Below, in pieces: positions 1-7,880 of a DNA stretch of 64,000 nucleotides. How positions within the stretch are numbered: the first letter of the stretch is position 1; each line of letters starts with the position of its first letter. Source of the DNA: Planktothrix rubescens CCAP 1459/22 (GTDB taxonomy: Bacteria; Cyanobacteriota; Cyanobacteriia; Cyanobacteriales; Microcoleaceae); NCBI GenBank assembly GCA_904830895.1, contig LR882958.1:924001-988000 (forward strand). The letters run 5' to 3'. The notes under the pieces were generated by a model. The model was not told the origin of the DNA. It saw nothing but the letters and a program-made list of their open reading frames with translations, and searched no databases. A program made the position numbers and the translations under genes.

Positions 1-118
1 CGCAGGTGAGTTGATAACTACTTGAAGCAGCATTAGCAGGCAAGGGACTGGTAATCAGTGCCAAGCTAAAAACAAATATTAAGACGGAGATTGCCTTAAT
101 CCAACGATTTAAGATCAC
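1..118 (-). CDS. Secreted protein, N-terminus only (possible cyanovirin-N-type lectin)
   Basis: This is the 5' end of a minus-strand gene that runs off the left edge. It begins with GTG at 118-116, with GGAG about nine bases upstream. The 39 visible residues form a clear signal peptide: basic start (ILNRWIK), hydrophobic core (VLIFVFSLALI), then PLPANAA as a probable cleavage site. The mature protein begins SSSYQLTC, which resembles the start of cyanovirin-N homology (CVNH) lectins. That family guess rests on eight residues only. The gene carries the same upstream element (185-239) as three other genes of this island, so it probably belongs to the same regulon. Confidence 0.5.
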   Translation of the reverse strand, partial: MILNRWIKAISVLIFVFSLALITSPLPANAASSSYQLTC

Positions 119-184
119 TTTAATTACTCCTTGTCTTTGTGAGTTTTTACCTATAGATTGAGGTTTGTGTTTCCTCTCTACACT

Positions 185-239
185 AATAAGACGTTTCCCA
201 AGCTCAATTTCTGAATTTTTTGAGTTAGAGGCATTTTTT
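185..239 (-). promoter_or_regulatory. Shared island promoter element, copy 1
   Basis: Read on the minus strand this has an A-run, CCTCTAACTC, AAAAAATT, then CAGAAATT-N12-CGTCTTA. The CGTCTTA box ends 69 nt before the GTG of the left-edge gene. The same arrangement occurs at three other places in the island. The paired CAGAAATT/CGTCTTA boxes with fixed spacing suggest a -35/-10 pair, possibly for the ECF sigma factor at 9428-10258 (inference). Confidence 0.65.
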
Positions 240-275
240 CTAAATTAATCCACCCATAAACTCTCTTGTGTCACT

Positions 276-1358
276 TTATACGTTCGTGGTTAAATTTGCC
301 ACCATTTTATTGAGTTCGCTAATTTCACCTAAGATATCCGGGTCACTAAAAGATTTAAGTGCATCCGCATATTCTTTGACGTTCCCGGCTTTTTGTGTTG
401 CCAGGTTGATTCGCTTTTCTAGGTGATCAGACAATTGGGAGATTTTATTGGTTAATACGATTGCCTTCTGTAACACAGGAGTTTCTCTGCGTAAAGTTCT
501 TAAACTTTTCTCAATATAATAGGCTTCTAAAAACCGGATTGTTTCCGGCTTTCGCGTTATAGCTCCTGCGGCTTTGATGTAATATGTTCCACTGTTAGCC
601 AAATTGGGCCCACCGGCAGTGGCTTGATCAAGGGCGGGGACGGCGCAGTCCATGAATTCTTTGGCGCTAAGGTCTGTTTTGCAACCTTTGTAAACCGCCA
701 CTTGATAGATTCGGTCTATTATATAGTAAAGTTTCATCGCTTCTTTAAAGCTTTTTAGATTATCATCATTATCATATCCAACAAGTCTTTCTACGCATGG
801 AAGAAATTTAAAAAATATATAGCCAGTGTCACCTTCAGGTACAGGTTTATCAGCTTCACAATGGTTGATAACAAAGTCAAAAAAGTATACATACTTATTA
901 TCGCCGAATATACTGATGTCGCGTGTTATAGGGTTTCGAGAAAAAACTTTATATTCCAGAGTGATATTTTCATTATATCCTTGATTTGCCTGCTCTTTTT
1001 GTAGCTGATTGATTCTATTAAGACGATTTTCGTACTCTCTCTGAGATTCATCGCTAAAATTCCCATATTTTACAGCATTTTGCCTAGCATCAATTTGAAT
1101 TTTTTGTAATTTATTGTCTATCTCTGACAGTGTTGTTTTCCCATTTTCATAAGACAGATTGGGAAGTTTTTGGATTGCTGTCAATACACTATCTAACTCT
1201 ACTTTAACGTTAGATACATAGGACTGTATTGCGCTATTATAGTTCAATGCCAATGCTGGTTTTGGAGCCAAAAGCAGTGCAGATAGAAGCAAAATGACTA
1301 AAGTTTTAAACACAATCTTGGCTTGAAATAATAAGCTTTTGCTGGATAAAAGTCTCAT
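276..1358 (-). CDS. Secreted coiled-coil protein, paralogue 1 (central domain differs)
   Basis: First of three paralogous exported proteins. I start it at the internal ATG at 1358, because GGAG lies seven bases upstream; an in-frame ATG ten codons earlier (1388) has no visible ribosome binding site. The N-terminus is a signal peptide (hydrophobic LVILLLSALLLAPKPALA, likely cut after ALA). The next ~80 residues (SYVSNVKVELDSVL) and the last ~60 (KRINLATQKAGNVKEYADAL, SFSDPDILGEISEL) match the paralogue at 1488-2294 closely. The middle ~150 residues do not: they lack heptads, are rich in aromatics and contain several cysteines (INHCEAD, LPCVERL, YKGCKTD, FMDCAVP). So this copy has a globular insert between conserved coiled-coil ends. 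Function is unknown; the context suggests a toxin component or accessory factor. It is the last gene downstream of the two pore-former-like genes. Confidence 0.75.
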   Translation of the reverse strand: MRLLSSKSLLFQAKIVFKTLVILLLSALLLAPKPALALNYNSAIQSYVSNVKVELDSVLTAIQKLPNLSYENGKTTLSEIDNKLQKIQIDARQNAVKYGNFSDESQREYENRLNRINQLQKEQANQGYNENITLEYKVFSRNPITRDISIFGDNKYVYFFDFVINHCEADKPVPEGDTGYIFFKFLPCVERLVGYDNDDNLKSFKEAMKLYYIIDRIYQVAVYKGCKTDLSAKEFMDCAVPALDQATAGGPNLANSGTYYIKAAGAITRKPETIRFLEAYYIEKSLRTLRRETPVLQKAIVLTNKISQLSDHLEKRINLATQKAGNVKEYADALKSFSDPDILGEISELNKMVANLTTNV

Positions 1359-1427
1359 TTCCATACTCCGGTAGTTTTTGGTGCCCATAAATTAACTCAG
1401 TAGTTTTTGGGTTTAATTTTACAGAAG

Positions 1428-1454
1428 AATAGATGGCTGTTATTGCCATCTATT
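1428..1454 (-). promoter_or_regulatory. Intergenic RNA hairpin between coiled-coil genes
   Basis: A perfect 10-bp inverted repeat (AATAGATGGC / GCCATCTATT) with a 7-nt loop lies between paralogues 1 and 2. An almost identical 12-bp hairpin with a loop of the same size sits in the equivalent gap at 2363-2393. No strong T-run follows on the minus strand, so an RNA-processing or attenuation role is as likely as termination. Confidence 0.5.
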
Positions 1455-1487
1455 GTGTGAAGATCTAAACTTACTGAACCAAACCTG

Positions 1488-2294
1488 TTATAAGTTCGTG
1501 GTTAAATTCGCAACCATTTCATTGAGTTCGCTAATTTCACCTAAGATATCCGGGTCACTGAAAGACTTAAGTTCTTCCCCATACCCTGTGACGTTCCCGG
1601 CTTTTTGTGTTGCCAAGTTAATTCGCTTTTCGAGGTGATCAGAAAATTGGGAGATGTCTTGGGTTAATTTTATGCCCTCGGACAACTTCTGGTTATCTTT
1701 CTCTAACTTGGTTCTACTGTCTATTAAAGCGTTCAGCCTAGACCGGATTAATAATAGATTTGACTTATTTGTTTCCAAATACTTCCTGAAATTATCGGCT
1801 CCTTGGATAAACTGATTGTCCACTTGCGATCCCAGTTTTTTTGCAGCCCGTTCAATGCGCTCTAGTTCACTTTGTTTTTTCTGGTATTCCGCTTCATTTC
1901 TCTGCACTTCCTTCTCCATAGCTTGTTGGGAGGCATATAGCTTGTTGATCTCATTAAGAACATTTTTGTACTCTTTCTCACCTTCATCCCTCAACTTCTG
2001 AAAATCTGCGGCATTTTTCCCGGCTTCGGTTTGAAGTTTTTGTAATTGACTCTCTATCTCTGACAGTGTTGTTTTACCAGTCTCGTAAGACAGATTGGGC
2101 AGTTTTTTAATTGCTGTCAATACACTATCTAACTCTACTTTCACGTTAGATACATAGGACTTTATTGTGCCATTATAGTCCAATGCCAATGCTGGTTTTG
2201 GCACAAAAAGCAGTACAGCTAAAATCAAAATTACTAAGGTTTTCCAAACAATCTTGGCTTGACTTAGTAGGTTTTTCTGGGTAAAAAATGTCAT
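1488..2294 (-). CDS. Secreted coiled-coil protein, paralogue 2
   Basis: Exported, almost entirely helical protein of about 268 residues counted from the ATG at 2294. That start is equivalent to the one supported by a Shine-Dalgarno site in paralogues 1 and 3. The signal peptide (LVILILAVLLFVPKPALA) is followed by a continuous coiled coil rich in E, K, Q and L, with a heptad-like stretch around QQAMEKEVQRNEAEYQKKQ. It ends with the conserved RINLATQKAGNV and SFSDPDILGEISEL blocks. The 5' and 3' DNA is nearly identical to paralogue 1, pointing to recent duplication or gene conversion. No enzymatic motif is seen. It may be a periplasmic or extracellular partner of the neighbouring pore-former-like proteins (inference). 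Confidence 0.75.
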   Translation of the reverse strand: MTFFTQKNLLSQAKIVWKTLVILILAVLLFVPKPALALDYNGTIKSYVSNVKVELDSVLTAIKKLPNLSYETGKTTLSEIESQLQKLQTEAGKNAADFQKLRDEGEKEYKNVLNEINKLYASQQAMEKEVQRNEAEYQKKQSELERIERAAKKLGSQVDNQFIQGADNFRKYLETNKSNLLLIRSRLNALIDSRTKLEKDNQKLSEGIKLTQDISQFSDHLEKRINLATQKAGNVTGYGEELKSFSDPDILGEISELNEMVANLTTNL

Positions 2295-2362
2295 TTTCAT
2301 AATTCGGTAGTTTTGGGTGTCCATAAATTAACTCAGTCGTTTTTGGGTTTAAATCTACAATA

Positions 2363-2393
2363 GCAATAGATGGCAATCACCGCTATCTATTGC
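2363..2393 (-). promoter_or_regulatory. Intergenic RNA hairpin between paralogues 2 and 3
   Basis: A 12-bp stem (GCAATAGATGGC / GCTATCTATTGC, one G-T pair) with a 7-nt loop. It repeats the hairpin at 1428-1454 in sequence, loop size and position relative to the flanking genes. Confidence 0.5.
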
Positions 2394-2468
2394 ATTTATT
2401 CCTTAAGTCATGTCTAACAGGTATTTTGTGAACCTTAGCTGATCAGCGCGGATGCCTGAATGGGTGTT

Positions 2469-3665
2469 CTAAATTCCTTGAGAGACTTTATTACTTAAGT
2501 TCGTGACTAATGTAGCCAAATCTTTGATTTCACCCAAGATATCCGGGTCGCTGAAAGAAGCAAGTGCATCCGCATACTCTTTGACGTTCCCGATATTTTG
2601 TTTTGCCAAGTTGATGTCGTTTTCAGCCTTATTGCAGAATGAAGACATTCTAGTGGCTAGGACTGCTGCTTCAGCTATTGTCTGCCTGTTGCTTTCTAAC
2701 TTGGTTTTATTTTGTTCTAATGTATTAATACGAGACTGCTTCGACCTGAGTTCTGCTTTCTTGCTTTCAACAGCATTGCGAAGTTGCGAGATCCGATCCA
2801 ATCGTGATTTTAGATCATTTCTGAGCGGTTCAAGTTTTTGATTTTCACCTTCGTATTTTCTTATTTCTGCATTGAATGAGCTTTTAAGCCCTAGTGGATC
2901 AAAGGTTAGTCCGTCTAATTCCCTTCTAATGTGCCTCGCCGCTGCCAAATTATCCTGTATCTCGCGGTTCAGTTTTTCGTACTTCTTGTAAGCTTCGTCA
3001 TATTGACTTCCCTCAAGACCTAATTCACGTTCTACGATGGGTAATTCTGCGTTCTTTGCTTCCACTTCTCCCTTCAAAACCTGTTGCTCTTGATACATTG
3101 TGTTGATGTTATTCAGAAGTTCTTGATATTTTTTCTGCTGCTCATTACTCCAAGTATCAAACTGTTTGGCACGGTTGCTTGAATCCTCTTTAAGTTTTTG
3201 TAGTTGACTGTCTATCGTTGCCAGACTTTCTTGACCTTCTTTCTCAGGTAGAGTGGGAAGTTTCTGAATAGACTCCAGTATGTTCTTGAAATCTCCTGTA
3301 AGTTTAGATATGTATGATTGTAGTTCCTGGTTATAGGCAATAGATGGATCTACACTTGCAGGGGAATTAACTGTATTCTTAATCAGATTAATGACTGGAT
3401 TGAAGTCAATTTTCTGAAGCTCATTAGAGACTTTATTCAAGTCACCTTTCTGAATATCATTAACGACTTTATTGAAGTCAACTTTCTGAACATCATTAAC
3501 GACTTTATTCAAGTCAACTTTTTGAACATCCTTTAAGAAACCACCCAAGTCAAACGCTAATGCAGGAGTTGGGAAAAAAAGCAGTAGAGATAGAATAAAA
3601 ACGACTAACGTTTTCCCCATGAACTTGGCTTTAGTGAGTAATATTGTAGTCGGAAAAAAATTCAT
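2469..3665 (-). CDS. Secreted coiled-coil protein, paralogue 3 (long form with N-terminal repeats)
   Basis: Largest of the three exported paralogues, about 398 residues from the ATG at 3665. That ATG has GGAG seven bases upstream, while an in-frame ATG at 3695 lacks one. A signal peptide (LVVFILSLLLFFPTPALA) is followed by four tandem units of about 12 residues (pattern VQKVDxNKVVND, roughly mature positions 10-55) that the other copies lack. Then come the shared block SYISKLTGDFKNILESIQKL, a long coiled coil (~residues 150-370, including LRSKQSRINTLEQNKTKLES) and the family C-terminus (NIGNVKEYADALASFSDPDI). It is the first of the three after the pore-former-like genes, with a 126-bp gap to the gene at 3792. 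A scaffold, stalk or toxin-partner role is speculative. Confidence 0.75.
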   Translation of the reverse strand: MNFFPTTILLTKAKFMGKTLVVFILSLLLFFPTPALAFDLGGFLKDVQKVDLNKVVNDVQKVDFNKVVNDIQKGDLNKVSNELQKIDFNPVINLIKNTVNSPASVDPSIAYNQELQSYISKLTGDFKNILESIQKLPTLPEKEGQESLATIDSQLQKLKEDSSNRAKQFDTWSNEQQKKYQELLNNINTMYQEQQVLKGEVEAKNAELPIVERELGLEGSQYDEAYKKYEKLNREIQDNLAAARHIRRELDGLTFDPLGLKSSFNAEIRKYEGENQKLEPLRNDLKSRLDRISQLRNAVESKKAELRSKQSRINTLEQNKTKLESNRQTIAEAAVLATRMSSFCNKAENDINLAKQNIGNVKEYADALASFSDPDILGEIKDLATLVTNLSNKVSQGI

Positions 3666-3791
3666 TTGTATACTCCGGTAGTTGTGTTTATCCATGACTT
3701 AATTCAGTAGTTTGTTGGTTAACTTTAGATAGCGATGATTCAGCATCTATTGCAGCTATTCCATCAACGACGAGCAGGCTTGTTCTAAACC

Positions 3792-5096
3792 TTAGTTGAT
3801 AGGCTTTATAGCCTCTTCTAAAGCTTGAATCTGCATATTGACAGAACCGAAAAGTTTTTTAGCTAACTCAGGTGTTAGTTTCTTAGCAGTTTCGATTGAA
3901 GGTTGTGCCTGTATATTAGCTGCTACTTTATTTTCCAGAATTCTTGCTGCTACTAAAGATTCCTGAGAAATTCCATAGACAGCCATCCATTGGGATAAGC
4001 TCCGCAAGAACATATTAATGAATTGCTGGCTAGAATATCTCTGAATCTTCTTCTCTAAAGATAAGCTTACCTGGGGTTGAAGATTTTTGAATTTTTTAAG
4101 GTTATTACAGTAGCTCTCCATTGAATACCAGAAAACTGTTTCCTGCTTCAATGAAACCACGATTGTAGAGAGTGCTTTATATACAGTATGGAAACTCTCA
4201 ACAGATCTGGCAGCATCAGAAATACTGCTTTCTAGGCTGGAAATTTGTCCTGCATATCTGCTAATTTTTAAAAGAGTTTCAATTTTTTGTTGTTGAAGAC
4301 GTTGCATTTGAGTAAAGTATCGAGAATTTTCTTGCGCTATAAGTTCCTTTCTTGGGTCAGGAACATTGACTCCAAAAAACCCTAAAAAACCGGCAACAAA
4401 ACCGCTAAAGCCTCCGCCAGCAGACTCTTCTATTTTTAAGAGGGAATCACAATGATCTATAATTAGCTTATCGATATCTTTTAAAAGATTATCTTGATAG
4501 ACTTTCGCGTTTGTCTGAAGTTCATTAAATTCATTCAATTCTTTAGTCAGTTTAGTCTGATCAGCGTAGCTCAGATTCCGTAAATTTAATGAATTTTTAC
4601 TGACATCGTAGGACTGATTATAAAGATTTTCAAAACTATCCCCTAAAGTTTTGGCATAAATACCCATCTGGTTTGCAATCTTCGCGCAATACTCTAATTG
4701 AATACCGGCTAATGCTTCTTTACCTGCCAATAGGTGTTTGTATATTTTAACCAGAGCAATCATGATTTGTTGACATTGACTGATGTATATGTCAAGTGTG
4801 TTAATACATTGGCCAGAAATTTTATGCAGTGAAAACTGGATTCCAGCGACTTGGGACTGAATATCTGTTCCCGCCGAAGCGTTGAATGCCAGAAACACTA
4901 AATCCCCAGAATTTTCCAAATTCCGCACTAACGAATCCATTGACAAAACTCCAAGAATCTGATCCCTAGAATCAGCCACAAATTTACTGTCAATTTTCTG
5001 AGGAATGATAAGCGTCTCTATCTTTTCTTTATTCGTTATATAAGGTTCTACCCAAAGGCCCAGATTATCTTGTGTCAGTATTGTTAAGTCGCTCAT
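3792..5096 (-). CDS. Alpha-helical pore-forming-toxin-like protein, subunit with single hydrophobic head
   Basis: A 434-residue protein without a signal peptide. It is predicted to be almost all helical, with one strongly hydrophobic glycine-rich stretch near residues 226-245 (GGGFSGFVAGFLGFFGV) between two long amphipathic halves. This is the layout of ClyA/Hbl/XaxA-type alpha pore-forming toxins, where the hydrophobic segment inserts into membrane. It is a full-length paralogue of the upstream gene (5307-7037): both share GDLxxLAFNAxxG near residue 65, SLxLRN near 169, an FWxSM segment, and a C-terminal helix with ANIxxxPSIE. Hence the pair may act as a two-component toxin (inference from architecture). 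The 210-bp gap to the upstream gene contains a long hairpin. Confidence 0.6.
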   Translation of the reverse strand: MSDLTILTQDNLGLWVEPYITNKEKIETLIIPQKIDSKFVADSRDQILGVLSMDSLVRNLENSGDLVFLAFNASAGTDIQSQVAGIQFSLHKISGQCINTLDIYISQCQQIMIALVKIYKHLLAGKEALAGIQLEYCAKIANQMGIYAKTLGDSFENLYNQSYDVSKNSLNLRNLSYADQTKLTKELNEFNELQTNAKVYQDNLLKDIDKLIIDHCDSLLKIEESAGGGFSGFVAGFLGFFGVNVPDPRKELIAQENSRYFTQMQRLQQQKIETLLKISRYAGQISSLESSISDAARSVESFHTVYKALSTIVVSLKQETVFWYSMESYCNNLKKFKNLQPQVSLSLEKKIQRYSSQQFINMFLRSLSQWMAVYGISQESLVAARILENKVAANIQAQPSIETAKKLTPELAKKLFGSVNMQIQALEEAIKPIN

Positions 5097-5202
5097 TTTA
5101 CCTACATAATTGATGTATGGGTTAAGAAATTTAGAGGGGGTTAGTCATTGCTTTATGTCGTCAACACAGGGGTTGGAACAAAAGGCAGTCAGGAAGGGAC
5201 AA

Positions 5203-5249
5203 GAGATAGCAAGTGTTGTGGAGCAAAACATCACAACACCCGATATCTC
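5203..5249 (-). promoter_or_regulatory. Extended hairpin between the two pore-former-like genes
   Basis: An inner 8-bp stem GTGTTGTG/CACAACAC (5213-5220, 5232-5239) is extended through a 4x4 internal loop by GAGATA/TATCTC (5203-5208, 5244-5249). No T-run follows on the minus strand. It sits inside the presumed operon and could set the ratio of the two products by mRNA processing or partial termination. Confidence 0.5.
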
Positions 5250-5306
5250 ATGATCCTCAGCTTATCCAGGTTTACAAACCTTAGATAAATATCTCAATCT
5301 TGATTT

Positions 5307-7037
5307 TTAAGGTACAAGCACCGCTTGAACATCTAAAGTTGTCAGTTCTGCATTCAGATTTTTAAGAACTGATTGAGCTAAGGCTGGTGCTGCTTTTTGC
5401 CCTGCTTCAATTGAAGGTGCTGATGCGATGTTAGCGCCAACTTTTTGAAATACCTCATTTGAAGCAACCAGATATTTTTTAGAGACGCTATTCACAGCCA
5501 CCCATCTACAGAGCAGATCAAGGGCTCCTCTCATGAAAACTGGTTGAGAGTAAGCCTTACGCCGTTTATCCTCAGATTGGATTTTCATAGCGCTTTTCAG
5601 TGAGGATTGAGCCCTTGGGGATTGCAGTCTTTCACAGAAATTCGCCATTGAATCCCAAAATAATGCTGTCTCAGTCAATGCAACGTGGGCTTGGGCAAGA
5701 GCGCGAACTGCACATTCGAGACTCTCAATCGCCATAGCTGTGTTATCAATGTCGATTTTTGTATTTGAAACTCGTACTGCATATTCTGCAAGTTTTGCCA
5801 TCGTTTGACGGCTATCCTCTGCAAGTTTATTCCGGGCATTGAACAAATTAAGTTTGTGAGTTGACGCACGCTCTAGTGCAGACTGTGAGGAACTTGACAT
5901 TTCTTTCAAGTCCTGTGACATCCGATCTGTGGCTTTTTGAAGACCTTCGAGGGCTAGTTTTGCTTGTTCTAACTGCTCTGTTAATAATTGGTTTTCTTGG
6001 GTTTTTTGTTGAAGTTTCTGTTTTTCAGCTTCTTTTGCCGGCGAATCAGGCAGGTCTTTTATATTTTTGTTGCACTCAACAATTTCTTGCTCAACTTTAA
6101 GTTTTTTTCGCTGAAGTGCAAGTTCCTCTTTCGTGGCTTTCTCCAAATCAGCTATTGATGAGTCTACCTTCTTGATCGTCGGGTTCGTCGATGAGGTTTG
6201 GGTGTTAGCTGCTGAAGTGCTTCCACCGCCTAAATTTCCCCCCATCAATCCCCCAGTTTTTGCAGCAGCGAACATTTGAACTCCTGCACCGAAAGCAGCA
6301 GACAGACCTCCCATAATTGTAGAGGCGAGTCCTAGATCAAAAGCCCTTTGGGACTCTCTTTGCTCTATCTGTTTAGCTTCCTCATATTCTATATTGATTT
6401 GTTCTAGTGATGATTTAATCTGCTCTTGAAGCGTCTCAGCGTTTTTCTGAACTGCTGCCAACTCAGCTAAACCCTGCTTTAACTTTTCTCGGTCTTCATT
6501 CTTAATATTTCTTAAGTCCAGTGACTCATTATGTACAACGGTGCAGTCAGCTATAATTTTCTTAAAACGAACGGCTAAAGCTCTGGCTTCCTGAGCCATC
6601 TCTTTTGCAGTCTCTCCACACTGTGCAATTATATCCACAGCTGCCTCTTCCTCAATCTGATATAAGAAGCTATAAGCCGAGAATATATTCTCGATGACAT
6701 CATCAGACTTTGTTACAAAACCTTGAACTGTTGTTATGCAAACTGTACAAGCTTCATAGAACGATCTTTGTAGGTCAGACATCTTGACCTGGATATTCGG
6801 TACCCCTGACAAGGCATTAAATGCCAGGTACATCAAATCACCAGTCGTTTTTAAGTTCAATATGACTTTTTCGATCGATAAAGTCTGCAAAATTTCCCGT
6901 TCAGCCTCAACGACTAACACAGATGTGTAGCTCGGTTTAGCCAAAAGTGAATAGATTTCCTCTTTGTTACCCGTTTTGATGACTAATTCGAGCTTTTCCT
7001 CGTTAGGATCAACTTTAACAATTGATGATTCGCTCAT
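5307..7037 (-). CDS. Alpha-helical pore-forming-toxin-like protein, large subunit
   Basis: I place the start at the ATG at 7037 (protein begins MSESSIVK), because it aligns with the start of the paralogue at 5096 and has AGG upstream. An in-frame ATG at 7094 would add 19 residues overlapping the shared promoter element's leader. The 576-residue product lacks a signal peptide. The hydrophobic head is longer than in the paralogue (residues ~233-270: LGLASTIMGGLSAAFGAGV then a GGLMGGNLGGG tail), followed by a Ser/Thr/Asn linker and an extra coiled coil (~295-390). GDLMYLAFNALSG, the SLDLRN block and the C-terminal CRWVAV...ANIASAPSIE block are shared. The fold class (alpha-PFT) is inferred from layout, not from a family match. 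It is first in the gene row 5307-276 and directly behind promoter element copy 2. Confidence 0.6.
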   Translation of the reverse strand: MSESSIVKVDPNEEKLELVIKTGNKEEIYSLLAKPSYTSVLVVEAEREILQTLSIEKVILNLKTTGDLMYLAFNALSGVPNIQVKMSDLQRSFYEACTVCITTVQGFVTKSDDVIENIFSAYSFLYQIEEEAAVDIIAQCGETAKEMAQEARALAVRFKKIIADCTVVHNESLDLRNIKNEDREKLKQGLAELAAVQKNAETLQEQIKSSLEQINIEYEEAKQIEQRESQRAFDLGLASTIMGGLSAAFGAGVQMFAAAKTGGLMGGNLGGGSTSAANTQTSSTNPTIKKVDSSIADLEKATKEELALQRKKLKVEQEIVECNKNIKDLPDSPAKEAEKQKLQQKTQENQLLTEQLEQAKLALEGLQKATDRMSQDLKEMSSSSQSALERASTHKLNLFNARNKLAEDSRQTMAKLAEYAVRVSNTKIDIDNTAMAIESLECAVRALAQAHVALTETALFWDSMANFCERLQSPRAQSSLKSAMKIQSEDKRRKAYSQPVFMRGALDLLCRWVAVNSVSKKYLVASNEVFQKVGANIASAPSIEAGQKAAPALAQSVLKNLNAELTTLDVQAVLVP

Positions 7038-7102
7038 GTTATTTACCTGTAAACTGATTGTTTTTCGTGGTAGCCCGGTTCCGGGCTTAGGCATCTGTAT
7101 CT

Positions 7103-7158
7103 ATAAGACGATCTCAGATGGCAATTTCTGAATTTTTTGAGTTAGAGACTGTTTTTTT
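7103..7158 (-). promoter_or_regulatory. Shared island promoter element, copy 2
   Basis: Minus-strand boxes CTCTAACTC, AAAAAATT and CAGAAATT-N12-CGTCTTA. The CGTCTTA box ends 67 nt before the ATG at 7037. It is the best candidate promoter for the pore-former/coiled-coil gene row. Confidence 0.7.
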
Positions 7159-7172
7159 CCCTTTTTCATGCT

Positions 7173-7724
7173 TTATATGCCGAACTGCGCCTTCAATGCC
7201 TTGTTATCAGTGGAACTGAACCATTCAGGTGTTGCCAGATCTGCTGTTTGTAAATTCGGGATATATAACTGAAAAGCATCAGGCCACCCTCCTAAAGCTT
7301 CAGGATAATACACACCGTCGTATAACGTCTGATAAATTGGGTTTTTGGATACAGGCTGTGGCGCGTAGCGACCCCAAAAAGCTTCTTTATCGTTCAGAAG
7401 CTTTGTTTCCATATAGTAAGTCAGGCTATTCCACTCAATGGTCACTGCTGATCTGTCTCGAACATAAGCCAAAAATATTTGACTTTTTGCAATAGAATCT
7501 TTTAATATCCCTTTTACTCCCCGTGTATCATCCTTGAATGGGTCATAATTAGACCACCAAGGAGTAATTGGGGGTGTAAAACGATGAATATTTGGATTTC
7601 TTGACGGCTTATAACCAGTAAGCTTCCATAACTTCATCCCTTTGGGAAGGATTACTAATGTCGCTTTTTGGTCTAGGAAGGCTTGTTTCACATGATCCGG
7701 CTGTTGATTCCATTGGAGTGGCAT
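7173..7724 (-). CDS. Unrecognised 183-residue protein of the toxin island
   Basis: Soluble protein with no signal peptide or membrane segment, rich in Trp (10) and Pro. I do not recognise a family. Visible features are a short strand-like start (KATLVILPKGMKLWKLTGY), a PPITPWW motif near residue 50, a mixed region FLAYVRDRSAVTIEWNSLTY near 105, and a Pro/Tyr-rich second half. A strand with a basic residue, then a Tyr/Arg strand, loosely recalls ADP-ribosyltransferase folds, but I see no convincing catalytic E and do not claim it. It has its own copy of the shared promoter element (62 nt from box to ATG), so it is probably co-expressed with the toxin-like and lectin genes. It could be a toxin cargo, an immunity protein or a chaperone. 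Confidence 0.65.
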   Translation of the reverse strand: MPLQWNQQPDHVKQAFLDQKATLVILPKGMKLWKLTGYKPSRNPNIHRFTPPITPWWSNYDPFKDDTRGVKGILKDSIAKSQIFLAYVRDRSAVTIEWNSLTYYMETKLLNDKEAFWGRYAPQPVSKNPIYQTLYDGVYYPEALGGWPDAFQLYIPNLQTADLATPEWFSSTDNKALKAQFGI

Positions 7725-7784
7725 TTATTTAAAACCTCATGTTTTTGATTCAATCGAGCTAATTTTGTGTGCTCTCTTACACTT

Positions 7785-7840
7785 TAAAGACGATTTCCAA
7801 CCTCAATTTCTGAATTTTTTGAGTTAGAGGCTATTTTTTT
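7785..7840 (-). promoter_or_regulatory. Shared island promoter element, copy 3
   Basis: Minus-strand CCTCTAACTC, AAAAAATT, CAGAAATT-N12-CGTCTTT. The box lies 62 nt before the ATG of the 183-residue protein gene. A second partial TAACTC-like half (GAGTTAGGGG) lies just upstream. Confidence 0.65.
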
Positions 7841-7880
7841 CCCCTAACTCAATCCCACTAGAAACTCATCCTCAACGAGG

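Noticed and set aside
1359-1388. Longer N-termini (ten extra codons) for the three coiled-coil proteins
   Set aside because: In two of the three the downstream ATG has GGAG at seven bases and the upstream ATG has none. The extra residues are homologous among copies, which fits shared leader DNA rather than translated sequence; some doubt remains.
3415-3540. 36-bp periodic repeats resembling a CRISPR
   Set aside because: The repeats are in frame inside the signal-peptide-bearing coiled-coil gene and have no spacers.
7173-7724. ADP-ribosyltransferase toxin assignment
   Set aside because: Only a vague strand pattern is seen; no convincing R-S-E triad can be identified by eye.
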